Source: a virus. From it: 57,555 nucleotides of DNA. The stretch spans positions 1 through 57,555 of the IMG/VR virus record IMGVR_UViG_3300042888_002494; one strand, given 5' to 3'. Below, piece after piece: positions 34,186-44,366 of this stretch (its first letter is position 1; each line of letters opens with the position of its first letter). The translations under genes and the position numbers were made by a program. The notes below the pieces were generated by a model, which worked only from the letters and a program-made list of their open reading frames with translations, was not told the origin of the DNA and did no database searches.

Positions 34186-34965
34186 TCATACTTTAGATAA
34201 AGATTGCAACACATCTTTATGTCTTGGATCACCATTTTTAATAAAATCATTAAACATAGCTTTACTCATAATATGAGGGGCATACATGTAGGATGCACTA
34301 AACAGTTTATATCCCATTTTTGCACAGTTCCCAGACCAACCAAGATCTTCTCCCTGTTCATGTATTTGATAGTTTATATTTTGATACACATTTTTTGACA
34401 TCATTTTTGCAGCCATTATAATGTCTGACTGGAAGTAAGTCCCTAAAGGAAAGTTATCAATTCTCATTGCCTTTTTGCCTACTTCGCCAATCCACTTCAT
34501 GACGCTAGGGAATCTCATTCCTACAGGAGTCATAAACATAAGTGGACTTACGGCATCTGCCCCATCTTTTATATGGGCTATTAATAACTCAATAGTGCTT
34601 GGATTAGTTAATAAGATATCTGAGTCTAGACTAAAGAAATAATCAGGCTCATATTCTCTAACTTTATTTAAAAGAATATTTCTTAAGTTAGTCATATTCT
34701 CATATTTAGATATAGTCCATTGACGCATTCCTTCTTCGTGGGAAGAATGGTTCAAGGTATCTGCCGATATAAAATCTACAAAAGGAATTTCTGGATGGAC
34801 TGATTTCCATCTTTCAATCATAGCTATAGTCCCAGTATCATCTTTACTTCCAACAAAAACAAAACCTATTTCACTTAATGGGAAAGATTGATTTTCTATG
34901 CAAGATGCCCAAGCTGGGAATATCCATTCCCTATCATATATAGGGCAACCTATAATGAGTTTCAT
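34186..34965 (-). CDS. Glycosyltransferase, GT-A-like
   Basis: I take ATG 34965 (259 aa); extra upstream residues are a Lys-rich out-of-frame reading of the previous gene. The protein starts MKLIIGCPIYDREWIFPAWA, has VFVGSKDDTGT, a long stretch with FFSLDSDILLTNPSTIELLI including a DSD metal-binding motif typical of GT-A enzymes, and a C-terminal HEQGEDLGWSGNCAKMGYKL that resembles the Glu-Asp-x-x-Trp region of Anp1/mannan-type transferases. It probably transfers a sugar from a nucleotide donor to a capsid, tail or host surface acceptor. It sits between portal and protease genes, an unusual place, which hints at glycosylation of a virion protein. Confidence 0.72.
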   Translation of the reverse strand: MKLIIGCPIYDREWIFPAWASCIENQSFPLSEIGFVFVGSKDDTGTIAMIERWKSVHPEIPFVDFISADTLNHSSHEEGMRQWTISKYENMTNLRNILLNKVREYEPDYFFSLDSDILLTNPSTIELLIAHIKDGADAVSPLMFMTPVGMRFPSVMKWIGEVGKKAMRIDNFPLGTYFQSDIIMAAKMMSKNVYQNINYQIHEQGEDLGWSGNCAKMGYKLFSASYMYAPHIMSKAMFNDFIKNGDPRHKDVLQSLSKV

Positions 34966-34966
34966 T

Positions 34967-35293
34967 TTACTTTTCGGTAGCAGCTTCTTTGGGAGCAACT
35001 TTGTTTCTAGATTGAACTTCTTCTTCTTTTGTAAGAGGCTTTGATTCTTCAACCTTAGGCACTTCTACAGGCGCGGGTACGTCTGCAGGAGTGATAATTT
35101 TTTCAACGACAACAACATCTTCTTTTTGATTAGCGGCTTCAAGTTCATCGATCTTGTCTGCAAAAGCTACAACAATATCAACTAGGATTTGTAAGCCTAG
35201 TCTAGCTTGGCCATTATCTACTGCGGTTAAGAATGCATCGATTGCATTGTCACCGTATCTCATTTGCTTGCCTATTTCTGATTCAATATACAT
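34967..35293 (-). CDS. Hypothetical protein, 108 aa
   Basis: A 108-aa protein with a helical first half (GDNAIDAFLTAVDNGQARLG, LVDIVVAFADKIDELEAANQ) and a Pro/Glu/Val/Lys-rich, probably disordered second half. The start ATG shares a base with the portal stop. Position next to portal and near the protease suggests a head-assembly factor or internal protein, but I recognise no family. Confidence 0.5.
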   Translation of the reverse strand: MYIESEIGKQMRYGDNAIDAFLTAVDNGQARLGLQILVDIVVAFADKIDELEAANQKEDVVVVEKIITPADVPAPVEVPKVEESKPLTKEEEVQSRNKVAPKEAATEK

Positions 35294-36942
35294 TAATCTA
35301 CCTGTTCGTTTCGTTCGACTGTTTCGTCTTGCTCATATACATTATACTCGTCTTTGAGTGCATTTTCAATCATTGGGAGCCAAGAAAGATCAGATCTTCT
35401 TATATTAGGAGAAGTTCTTCTGCCCTGTTGATTTGCTGGACGAATTACGTTACCAGCACCTTTTCTCTTTGACGGCAGGTTCTTCTGTCCCTTAGGAGCA
35501 GGTTTTTGCTTATCTGAATTCTGAGCCCCTGCTGTTACTGGAGGAGCATTATCTGCTACAACTTCTGCCTGATTTTTTGCTATCTCCATTTGGATATCAG
35601 CTTGAATGCCGGCGAACAATTCATCTCTATCATAATCTGGATCCATACCAAGTTGTACTCTAGCTTCAGGTAAAGTGATTGTAGAGTTAGTATATTTCTG
35701 TATTATGTGAGTTTCTTTTTTAACTTGCGTATCAACATCAATCTCATTAAATTTAAAATAACATCTATCAGAAACGCCTGTTTCCATTGGGTTTACGATT
35801 GGATCGAATCCGCCTTCAAATAATAATTCATTGAAGAAATGTAATCTAATCATCTCAGACATTTGCTTCTGGTATTGTTTAACCTTGTCATACAGTGCAG
35901 TGTCTAATCTATCGGTCATAGCTCTATTGCCACCGTTCATAGACATGCCTAGGTGATGAGGTGCTACTCCAAGTCCAATAGCTACTCTTTCCTTAAAGTG
36001 ATTCAAATAACCTTCAGCATTGAGCGAAGCGTTGTTTGCCCCTATAACTTCTACGTCATGTCTAAATGGAAGAATTAATCCACCTTCAGCTCGCATGCTT
36101 TCTATCTCAGAAGATGCTCTTTCGATTTCCTCGGGCTCAGCTGGTTGATCGGCTGTTCCAATCTTATATTTATAAAGAGGGAATAGTTCTCTATGGACTA
36201 AGTTTTGAATGTCTTCTTCAAGTTGTCTCAAAGCAATAATATCATCTAGGGCTGCACTGATAAATGGAGTGCCAAATGCACGTCCAGTCTTCTTGTCAAA
36301 GTGTAAGTGAATTACCTTCTCAGCGTCCCATACAGGGTCTCTATCCGTTGGCATATAGGTCCAGGGGTTGGTCTGCTGTCTATAAGCCTTAGGCTTGTTG
36401 TGCTTGTCTCGCAGGATCCTAACCTGCTCGGTTGGAATAATGTAATATCCAACAATAGGTTGAGTGCCGTTTATTGGTGTTAAAGGAGTAGGGAAGTACT
36501 GAGACATGTCAGCTCTTGCCTTAACTATAAAAACATTGGAGAACTTAATTAGATGATCTGTTACCTCAAGAAGGAAATCGCTAAATGGTCTCTTCATGGC
36601 TATTTCCATAAAGTCTATTCTTTGATTAATATATGCAACAGCCTCTGGATTTTCTCCAGTAATCTTCCAGCCTTCTTTCCAAAACAACTCCTTGTACTTA
36701 AGCATTCCTTGCTTGGCGTAGGAGTCTGTATCTAGGGCTTGTAATATTCTTTCAAAGTTATAGGGCGATGGTTCAAAGGTAGCCCTAACGTTGTAGTAAT
36801 AAGTTGTGCCACGAAAGCCCAAAGCCAAGGACGCTGGTTTAAGCGCCTTGGATAAAGACTTGACCTGATCTGGTTCTATGGACTTTGCTAGAAAATCGGC
36901 AGAACTATTCTGGACAAATGGAAGATAATCTTTTAAAGCCAT
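35293..36942 (-). CDS. Portal protein
   Basis: A 549-aa portal protein. Typical portal features: FERILQALDTDSYAKQGMLK near residue 65, VYNIYINQR-like region around 105-115, the stem/loop segment HLHFDKKTGRAFGTPFISAA with LDDIIALRQLEEDIQNLVHR, GVAPHHLGMSMNGGNRAMTD, then a helical crown and a Gln/Ala/Lys-rich, basic C-terminal tail with NLPSKRKGAGNVIRPANQQG. Portal subunits form the DNA-translocating ring at one vertex and bind the terminase. GGAG precedes the ATG at 36942. Family assignment is confident from these patterns and the neighbouring terminase. Confidence 0.83.
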   Translation of the reverse strand: MALKDYLPFVQNSSADFLAKSIEPDQVKSLSKALKPASLALGFRGTTYYYNVRATFEPSPYNFERILQALDTDSYAKQGMLKYKELFWKEGWKITGENPEAVAYINQRIDFMEIAMKRPFSDFLLEVTDHLIKFSNVFIVKARADMSQYFPTPLTPINGTQPIVGYYIIPTEQVRILRDKHNKPKAYRQQTNPWTYMPTDRDPVWDAEKVIHLHFDKKTGRAFGTPFISAALDDIIALRQLEEDIQNLVHRELFPLYKYKIGTADQPAEPEEIERASSEIESMRAEGGLILPFRHDVEVIGANNASLNAEGYLNHFKERVAIGLGVAPHHLGMSMNGGNRAMTDRLDTALYDKVKQYQKQMSEMIRLHFFNELLFEGGFDPIVNPMETGVSDRCYFKFNEIDVDTQVKKETHIIQKYTNSTITLPEARVQLGMDPDYDRDELFAGIQADIQMEIAKNQAEVVADNAPPVTAGAQNSDKQKPAPKGQKNLPSKRKGAGNVIRPANQQGRRTSPNIRRSDLSWLPMIENALKDEYNVYEQDETVERNEQVD

Positions 36943-37006
36943 TTATATTCTCCTGTTTAAATATATAACTTAATAGTAGTATTTAAAACTACAAAGGAGA
37001 AGTTAG

Positions 37007-37231
37007 CTATTGAGCTTGTAATTCTGTAGCCTCAAAAGCTCTTTTGACGATAAGAGCCTTAACTGACTCGAGCCAAAAAACTGTTTCAGCTTCGTTGAAA
37101 TCACTCTTGTAACCAAGGTTTTGATCACTAATGGTAATAGTAATTGCAAAATCCTTTTTAGGTTGTGCTGGTGCTTCTGTCTGTATTTCTACTGGTGCTT
37201 CTTCTGCTGTAGCTTGTACTTCTTGTGACAT
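37007..37231 (-). CDS. Small acidic protein, 74 aa
   Basis: A 74-aa protein with an acidic, Glu/Ala/Pro-rich N-terminus (MSQEVQATAEEAPVEIQTEA) followed by KKDFAITITISDQNLGYKSD and FNEAETVFWLESVKALIVKR. It overlaps the next upstream gene by one base. Portal is downstream after a 64-bp gap. Unknown function; likely a small head-associated or assembly protein. Confidence 0.5.
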   Translation of the reverse strand: MSQEVQATAEEAPVEIQTEAPAQPKKDFAITITISDQNLGYKSDFNEAETVFWLESVKALIVKRAFEATELQAQ

Positions 37232-37416
37232 TATTTTACCTTTTCATTTGGATTGGTGGGGGTTTCAAATTCATCAACTGGCGCTTGTGTCTGTGCTAGT
37301 TGCATAGTTAGTTGTTTTATTGCAGCTTCTTTAACTACAAGTTCTGTTATCAGCTGACTTACTTTTTCTTGAAAAGCCTGCATGATCAGATTGATGTCTA
37401 AATTTTGTTCATTCAT
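37231..37416 (-). CDS. Small coiled-coil protein, 61 aa
   Basis: A 61-aa helical protein (IMQAFQEKVSQLITELVVKE with AAIKQLTMQLAQTQ) with a short polar end. It looks like a single coiled-coil segment. It follows the S74 spike gene by nine bases and is coupled to the 74-aa gene by a one-base overlap. No family recognised. Confidence 0.5.
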   Translation of the reverse strand: MNEQNLDINLIMQAFQEKVSQLITELVVKEAAIKQLTMQLAQTQAPVDEFETPTNPNEKVK

Positions 37417-37424
37417 AACAAGTA

Positions 37425-39735
37425 TTATATCAGACGAGATTCTAGTTCTTCAACTTTACTAGATAATTCTTCAATTCTTTTATTTTGGTCAAGACTTGCA
37501 GCAATAAGGACTCTACAAAATTCTTGATAATTAATCTGCAAATAACTATCTTCTTCATTCCCAATAACCATGTTTGGAAAAATAGTTCTTACCTCTTGAG
37601 CAATCAAGCCTACTTCTTTTTCTCCAGTTGGCGCATATGTGCCTCCGACAAAAGGTTTTTTATCATTGTATTCAAAATCATAAGCTTTTAAAGAATAAAA
37701 TTTATTTAAATGATTAGAAACATTTTCATTTATATTATCTTTAATTCTTCTGTCTGAAGCGGCAGCGGTGCTCCATAATCTAACTGCACCATTGTCGCTA
37801 TTCACCAAAACATACATATAAGAATTATTTGAATAAGCAAAATTTAAAGAAAAATTATAGTCGCTTGGCATATTGGTATAAACCGCACTCGCGGCAGGGA
37901 ATCTTATTCCACTAAGGCCGCTAACAATGATACTGTCAACGGTAACTGAACCAGAACTAACTGCAATCTGTCCATTTGTATCGTTATTTCCTGCTCTAAT
38001 ATAAGTTACACCTCCAGCACCACCGCTCAGAAATGTATTAGTTCCATCAGATAAAACACAGTATTCTGAGGCAGACATATTAGTTGTAGCAAGAGACATA
38101 TAGTTAGAACTTGCGGTCCATGAGCGCATTGAAAGTCCACCATCAACTCCTGCTACTTGCACTACATTCTCAGCACGAATTGTTGCAGGGCAATAAAAGT
38201 TCTTGCCGTTATAAACACGAACCCATGTACTATCTTCCATGAATATCCCGCCACCGTATGTTTGATTGTACCAACCAGTAGCACCGGTAGAACGAAACCA
38301 TCCATTAGCAGAAACTGAGCCTGCATCTGTTATCCCAGTTCCACCTACTGCTACAAATCCAGCAGTAGTCAAGTTTCCATCTTGATACACTCTAAATTTT
38401 GAAGAGTTATTTTCAACAATTTCGATACCAATGTTCCCAGGAGCACCCTCGCTGCTTCCAAGAGTCATATATCTATTTATTGTTGGAGCACCACTACCGT
38501 ATCCAGCAAGCCTAGCAACTTGAATATATTCACCCACTAAATCAGTTCTATGCCTCATATTGGCATGACCCCCAGAAAGGGGCGAGGAATATACGGATAT
38601 ATCTCCATAGTCCAAGATTTCCATATAGTTTTGTGAGTTATAGCCAATGCTATTCATTCCAGATGCACTGATATCAAAAGGTCCAATTCTTCCAGTTGTT
38701 GCTTTAATTGCACCAGCTGCTGTTACATAGAAAGGGTTAGTGCTAGTATTGAAAGTTCCAGCTCCAGACCATATATTTCCATTAGCATCAACGTGAAAAG
38801 AACTACTATCAAGTCCGCCAATATCAAGCGTAGAACCACTAATTGATCCACCAGTAATAGCTGGCGTTGTCATTACTGCACCCGTAATGCTTACGCTTGT
38901 AGCGGTTAATGAACCCGTATTTGAAACTTTAAAAGGAGCACTAGCGTAAGTGCTAGCCCCTAACCACATGTTTCCGTTAATATCAACATGAAACGACGAG
39001 GCGTCTAATCCACCTATGTCTAAAGATGTTCTTACTGTTAGGTCATTAAATTCTGCATCCCCAAGACCTGTTATTTTCCAACCAAGCGATCCTGCTGAAT
39101 AGTTAGAAGATTTTATTATAGAGTTAGCGCCATTGAGTGTTATCTCAGCTGCGCCAATTGTTCCTGTTGTAATTTTTGCTGCGGTTAAACTACCAATAAA
39201 CTCTTCATCGATTAATGGCGTATCTGTGCTGGTCTTTTTAATTAAGGTCCATGGACCGGCGTTGGTAGATGTGTCTATACCCCTAATTGCCCCATAGTAG
39301 GAAACTGCAGAAGTTGTAGAGGTTGTAGAGGTTGTAGTACTATTTTCTACAGATACCGTAAATACATTAGCTAGATTAAAACCTTCACGGTAAGGTGTTA
39401 TTGTTCCAGAATTAATACTTACGTTTCCATCTAATCTATAATATCCCGGATTAGCTGGATCTGCTTCTACTTGATCTTCTGTATAAAGTCTATATTCATA
39501 TGTAGCTATATCTAAATCCTCAGAATTATCAAAAACAAACATAACGGTTTGGAAAGATGCATATAGCTCAAGATTACTTATAGCGGTCGGGATTGTACTG
39601 TCTTGAGGAACTCTAAATTGAATAGTATCTACATAGTCAGATACTATATTTAGTTCTGGGTCTTTAGCCCTTACTGTTACTAGGTAATTTTTTCCGTGGT
39701 TTTAAATCTTGTACGGTTCTTTTTATGATGGCCAT
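37425..39735 (-). CDS. Tail spike/fibre with S74 intramolecular chaperone, needing a +1 shift at CGGA
   Basis: ATG 39735 overlaps the stop of the gene upstream (TAATG). The frame gives MAIIKRTVQDLKP and meets CGG at 39696-39694; skipping the C gives GKNYLVTVRAKDPELNIVSD and continues to the end, 769 aa; total length is one base over a multiple of three. Without the shift the start would be at an internal Met within a fibronectin-type beta domain, an unlikely beginning. The middle has repeated modules with LDIGGLDASSFHVDINGNMW. The C-terminus carries the Peptidase_S74 pattern: ASDRRIKDNINENVSNHLNK, a Ser of the cleavage dyad region, then KEVGLIAQEVRTIFPN and INYQEFCRVLIAASL. This domain trimerises the fibre and then cleaves itself off. 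Confidence 0.75.
39693..39696 (-). other. Candidate +1 recoding site: CCA CGGA AAA
   Basis: Zero frame CCA CGG AAA AAA TTA CCT AGT continues to TAA after eleven codons; skipping the C at 39696 gives CCA-GGA-AAA-AAT-TAC (Pro-Gly-Lys-Asn-Tyr), the usual turn before a Tyr-Leu-Val-x-Val-Arg-Ala strand. Confidence 0.66.
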
Positions 39736-40769
39736 TATCGTATTCCCCCTACTGTAATAAAAGATAAATCTGGATTAAATTCTTCTTTTTCATAAATTAA
39801 TTTATAATTAGGAGAAAACATATATTTGTCTATTTTAACAGAATTAGACTGAGACATTATATTTTTATCTGTTAAAGTTTCAATTTCAAATATATATTTT
39901 TTATATTCTAAATTAGAATTTTCATATAAAATTTCAGATTCCAATAACATAGAATTATAGCAGTCTACTTCTGTCCAGTCTAAAATAACATTTTTTGATA
40001 TAGAGTTATCGTCATATAAAGATAATATTCTTATCCTGAACTTACCAGAGCTAGGCCCTTTTTCTCCATAAATTTCAAAACCTGGACCATCAAAAATGCC
40101 AAAAGCTTTAGCTCCTGGGGTTAATGAATAGTTATCTTCCCAATCAGTTCCGTTATTGTATAAAGCTAATTGATAACTCTTGGTAGAAGAACTAGTAGCT
40201 GAGTATGTATATGATGAAAAACTAGCAACATCTAAGTCAAAAAAAGCACCTTGTGCGTATATTACATCTTGTGGGTTATCTACCATTTTATAAACAATTT
40301 TATCATCTAAAGTAATAAATTGCTGCAAGTACTTAAGGTAGTCTGTTCCATAATAAATAGAATAAGACATAGAGCTTTTTGTGTTTTTTGCATGTTTTTC
40401 TGCGGCTTGAAAATAAACTAAACTGTTGCCAGAAGTCGCACTATCAATGGCCTTACTTCGAACAACTGTTCCAGCGACATCAGATTCACTGTCTTCATAA
40501 ACTACAATATATGAATCTTGGGTTGTCTCAACCCCTAAAGTTTCATTATAATATTTATTTACAGACTTAGTACCTAGGTCAACATATACAACTTCACCGG
40601 CTTCAATGTCTTCTTCCAAATCGTCTATTAAGACTCTTCTTCTCAAGGGGGGCGCGGCATACTGAAGTGTAGCTGGATCGTTTGTTATTGTGCTTATTCT
40701 TAGACTCAAATCTGAAGTAGATATAACTACTCCAGAATTAGTGCTTTTTACGTATTGAAACCAACTCAT
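39735..40769 (-). CDS. Virion structural protein, 344 aa
   Basis: A 344-aa protein with beta-rich character (MSWFQYVKSTNSGVVISTSD, PPLRRRVLIDDLEEDIEAGE, SYTYSATSSSTKSYQLALYN). It has no transmembrane helix. Between the S74 spike and the 571-aa protein, it is probably a fibre or baseplate connector. Tyr, Ser and Asp are abundant. No domain recognised. Confidence 0.5.
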   Translation of the reverse strand: MSWFQYVKSTNSGVVISTSDLSLRISTITNDPATLQYAAPPLRRRVLIDDLEEDIEAGEVVYVDLGTKSVNKYYNETLGVETTQDSYIVVYEDSESDVAGTVVRSKAIDSATSGNSLVYFQAAEKHAKNTKSSMSYSIYYGTDYLKYLQQFITLDDKIVYKMVDNPQDVIYAQGAFFDLDVASFSSYTYSATSSSTKSYQLALYNNGTDWEDNYSLTPGAKAFGIFDGPGFEIYGEKGPSSGKFRIRILSLYDDNSISKNVILDWTEVDCYNSMLLESEILYENSNLEYKKYIFEIETLTDKNIMSQSNSVKIDKYMFSPNYKLIYEKEEFNPDLSFITVGGIR

Positions 40770-40770
40770 A

Positions 40771-42486
40771 TTAAATCTCTACGTACACAATTTCATATTC
40801 ATATATACCATCTATTTCATCTGGAATTTCAATATTTAAAACAACATCAACTACCGGCACTCCACCAGTCCTTATGTCCGGAACAAAAGAACTAACAGTT
40901 ACTTGCATTTCGCCAACTGTACTTTCTCCAAATAAATCAGTCTCTTCTCTAGGGGAGCTATAATCTATATCCGTAGACCTTATTCGCATAGAACCATCTT
41001 CTCCCGTATGCGCGTGAGCACTCAGGTCTACTCCGTCTATAGTTACTTTGTCTGCAACTTCTATGTTTCCAAATATAGCTCCACCAGATCTCATTAAGTA
41101 TTGAGGATGGCTGTCTTCCGACAAATCATCTAGCAGACCGTGGCTTGACTTTAGGGTTTGATTCCTGTTCTCGTCTATAATTACTCTATCAAATATACTT
41201 GATGTATTATCTTCTTTTACTTCAATCAATATCTTAGGTCTTGTGCTAGCTTTGGCGGACAATTGATCTATGTAGCTAATATACTTTTTTCTTTGTAAAT
41301 TTAAATTAACTAATCTGTCAAACTTACTTCTAAGATTAGACCTTCTTTGTATCATATCGGAAAGTATGGAGCCAAAGTTTCCTTTAAAAGCATTTACTGC
41401 AGTAATAATCTCTTCTGCCAATACTGGAGCTTCACTTCTTAGATTGGTTGTTTGTATGTCTAATTCCAATGGGGCTGAAACATTTGATTTAAATTTTAAT
41501 GAAGGGCTTACATATCTTTCATAGAAAACTTGACTGTTATCCATTAGTTCTTTCTTTAAAGAAAAAAGCACATTATCTATACCTTCAGTATAGGAGGCTA
41601 CTCGAATCGAGAAAAAAGCTTGGAATTGAGCGGCTTGTTTTTTTGATACATAATCCACTTCGGAACTTGAGAGATAATCTTGTCCTTGCGCGAGTTGGTC
41701 GGCAATGACTTTCGTATAGTGCGCTGCCATCTCTGCCCATGAAAAGTAGAATGAGGCTGCTTGCTGCTGTGATTCATCTTCATAAATATCTCCAAAATCG
41801 TAAGTTAAAGAATTCTTAATATAATTTGCTTCATGCAATAATAGTTTTAGAAAATATCTAAAATCAAATAAATGAACAAAAACCGAATGAGACATTAATC
41901 TGTCATAGTCTTTTACAAATTTTCTACAACCTCTGCACCCGTGTTTTTCTGCATACAAGTATTGAGAAAAAGAAACGTACTCTGGATAGATTACATTTGA
42001 TAAATGATTCTCTAAATCTGGAGCTTCTATGTATTGCCCAGTAGTCTCATCGAAATACTGGCTTCCACCAATGTACATAACTCCTTCTTCCCCACTGTCA
42101 GTTACTGTTGAAGGAGGAAAGTATTCTTCTACCAAAGTCCTATTATTGGTATTTAATTCATCCCATATATGGAAATGAGAATCCTCAAGACCTGGATCTA
42201 AATATGGATTTAAATATACATTCTTTAAATTTTGTTCGTATGTTGAAAGTAGCTGTGTAATATCTTGAACAACTATCCCCATTCTATTTTTTACGGCTTG
42301 AAGAGGAACTGTATAAGGTTTAGTCCATGAATAAGTATTATAATTTTCTAGATCATTAAATCCTTGATCTTGCCTTCTAGCATACGCGTCTTGGCTCGTT
42401 GAATTACTAGAACCTTCTGCTACTTTATAGTCATTAAATACGGAACTATCTCCGCTTTGTAATTCTTGAGATCTATTAATTGACAT
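40771..42486 (-). CDS. Virion protein with fibre-like C-terminal module, 571 aa
   Basis: A 571-aa protein. The N-terminal 300 residues are helical with HFHIWDELNTNNRTLVEEYF and a CxxC pair (EKHGCRGCRKFVKDYDRLMS) that could bind a metal. The C-terminal portion has HGLLDDLSEDSHPQYLMRSG and NIEVADKVTIDGVDLSAHAH, the motif set common at fibre and baseplate-linked phage proteins. So it likely bridges a helical stalk to a fibre-type tip. Gene follows the terminase at two bases' distance. Function is inferred from module resemblance. Confidence 0.52.
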   Translation of the reverse strand: MSINRSQELQSGDSSVFNDYKVAEGSSNSTSQDAYARRQDQGFNDLENYNTYSWTKPYTVPLQAVKNRMGIVVQDITQLLSTYEQNLKNVYLNPYLDPGLEDSHFHIWDELNTNNRTLVEEYFPPSTVTDSGEEGVMYIGGSQYFDETTGQYIEAPDLENHLSNVIYPEYVSFSQYLYAEKHGCRGCRKFVKDYDRLMSHSVFVHLFDFRYFLKLLLHEANYIKNSLTYDFGDIYEDESQQQAASFYFSWAEMAAHYTKVIADQLAQGQDYLSSSEVDYVSKKQAAQFQAFFSIRVASYTEGIDNVLFSLKKELMDNSQVFYERYVSPSLKFKSNVSAPLELDIQTTNLRSEAPVLAEEIITAVNAFKGNFGSILSDMIQRRSNLRSKFDRLVNLNLQRKKYISYIDQLSAKASTRPKILIEVKEDNTSSIFDRVIIDENRNQTLKSSHGLLDDLSEDSHPQYLMRSGGAIFGNIEVADKVTIDGVDLSAHAHTGEDGSMRIRSTDIDYSSPREETDLFGESTVGEMQVTVSSFVPDIRTGGVPVVDVVLNIEIPDEIDGIYEYEIVYVEI

Positions 42487-42488
42487 TA

Positions 42489-44360
42489 TTAAAACATCTT
42501 TCTTGCAATTTTTTTGGCTGATCTTTTAGTCCTCATGCCAGGATTTGCATTTATTTCTGAAGTTCTATTTTTAACTGGAGAAACATCAGCTGAGTTTTTA
42601 TCTACATCTGCTATATCGTCTAGTCCCATTTTAGGCATAAAGAAAGTATTGGAAAATGATTGAGTGTTTTGCGCAAAATTCATCTTATGAAACTCGCCAT
42701 AGTTCTGGGTTATAGCTAGCAACGCTAGCATTAGTGCATCGTGTGCGTGATCCACTGCTGAACCGCCAGCTTCAAAAACTGGTCGACCAGAAGATGTGGT
42801 CCTAATTACTATATAGGAAATCAATTGCATGTACATTTCTTCATCTTCTATTGGAAATAATATAACTTCTTTTTCCAGGTATTGCCTTAAGTTATCAACC
42901 ATGTATGGTTTAATTTCTTTTTTAATAGGAAGTTTCGTATACGGATCTCTTACTTCGATAGTTTCCCCAAAGCTAATACCCTTAACTCGTTCTCTTAATT
43001 GAGACTTAGGATTTTCCATACCATATTTATGAAGCAGTTCTACTTGAACCTCACCAAAACCACGGTCAACATAAATATGTTTAGGTTGAAGAAGTTCGTT
43101 CAATTCCACAATTCTATTGACACCTTTAGTTAATGTAAATTCAGATTTAGGTATTTCTTCCCTGTAACACATTCTGGTTTTATTTCTAAAACGCTCTTCT
43201 TCATATAGTTCATTGCAGGTTTCAAGTACAACTATGTTTGTGCCTGCGCCATATTTATCCCAGTCAACACCAATTGTAAAAAAACTTCTAGCTGAAGTAA
43301 TTTCCGGATAATATTTCCAGCCTGGATCAAGAAAAGCTTTATCTATATATTTCCTAGGGTAAACGCCTTCGCCATCTTCGCCCCAGTCGGCTTCAATTTC
43401 ATGTCGATATGCACCTTCTGAATACTGTTCTCTGAATTCTTCTTCTTGCTCTTTGGCGAAGAAAGGATTACAGTAGGAGGGAAACCAAAACTCTTTAAAT
43501 CTATCATTAGATAAACACCATTCCCAAAAACGTTCTCGTCTACCAGTTGGGGTTGATGCACCTATTAGAACCTTGTCTGGTTGGTCTTCAGCGGTCTTCT
43601 GGAGCATTGCATACAGGGCGTCTAGGTCATCTGCATGCATGTAGTCCATTTCGTCTAAAACGATCACATGAGCTTCCTGACCACGAGCAACGTCTGACTT
43701 ACCTCCCGAGCGCATGCCCGAGGTAAAGAATCTAATAGTTGATCCATTGGAAAACTGAATCATAAACTGAGGGGAAGTAACTTTTCTAGATATAGAGTTA
43801 GTTACCAATTCATTCTTAGAAGCTAATCTTAATATCTCTTGATAGATTAATTCTACGTGAGATTTCATTGGGGCAATAACCAAGCATCTTCCATCTTTGC
43901 TTGTATAGCTATAATGAAGAAGATACAGGGCCATGCTGTAGGTTTTACCTAAACGACGACCAGCTCTCAGTACTTTTCTTAAAGAAGGGTCTCTCAATAT
44001 TAAAGTCTGATACACTCTAGTTTCAGCACCGAGAAAGTGTCTACCCCAAGTGCATGGATCTTTTGCTAGATGAATCTGCCTTTGTTGTTCTGCAGAAATC
44101 CCAACTTCAAGCAATTCTCTATCTAGTTCAAAAGGCTCATCTACTAATAATGATAATTCATAATTAGTCACATCCCTACCCATAACGGGACTTCCATCCT
44201 TCCAGTTAAGGTGCTGTAATTTGTTTTGAAAAACCCATTCAATTCTATTGACTTGCTTAATGATCTCTGGGTCTTGAGCTTTAAGGATCTCCAAAAGATC
44301 TTCCCTAGGAAGCTTCTCCATCATTTTTCTAAATTTAATAGTTTTCTCTGCGATTGTCAT
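42489..44360 (-). CDS. Terminase large subunit
   Basis: A 623-aa packaging motor. ATPase landmarks: Walker A AGRRLGKT at residues 133-140, a motif with CLVIAPMKSHVELIYQEILR, Walker B VIVLDE at 232-237 followed by MDYM, and a coupling Ser/Thr motif (LIGASTPTGRRERF). The nuclease half begins near FFTIGVDWDKYGAGTNIVVL with the first catalytic Asp, and contains KHIYVDRGFGEVQVELLHKY and DHAHDALMLALLAI, which carries the last acidic residue of the RNase-H-like nuclease. It packages and cuts DNA at the portal. It lies between head-hydrophobic proteins upstream and virion genes downstream. Start ATG at 44360. Confidence 0.9.
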   Translation of the reverse strand: MTIAEKTIKFRKMMEKLPREDLLEILKAQDPEIIKQVNRIEWVFQNKLQHLNWKDGSPVMGRDVTNYELSLLVDEPFELDRELLEVGISAEQQRQIHLAKDPCTWGRHFLGAETRVYQTLILRDPSLRKVLRAGRRLGKTYSMALYLLHYSYTSKDGRCLVIAPMKSHVELIYQEILRLASKNELVTNSISRKVTSPQFMIQFSNGSTIRFFTSGMRSGGKSDVARGQEAHVIVLDEMDYMHADDLDALYAMLQKTAEDQPDKVLIGASTPTGRRERFWEWCLSNDRFKEFWFPSYCNPFFAKEQEEEFREQYSEGAYRHEIEADWGEDGEGVYPRKYIDKAFLDPGWKYYPEITSARSFFTIGVDWDKYGAGTNIVVLETCNELYEEERFRNKTRMCYREEIPKSEFTLTKGVNRIVELNELLQPKHIYVDRGFGEVQVELLHKYGMENPKSQLRERVKGISFGETIEVRDPYTKLPIKKEIKPYMVDNLRQYLEKEVILFPIEDEEMYMQLISYIVIRTTSSGRPVFEAGGSAVDHAHDALMLALLAITQNYGEFHKMNFAQNTQSFSNTFFMPKMGLDDIADVDKNSADVSPVKNRTSEINANPGMRTKRSAKKIARKMF

Positions 44361-44366
44361 AATTGT

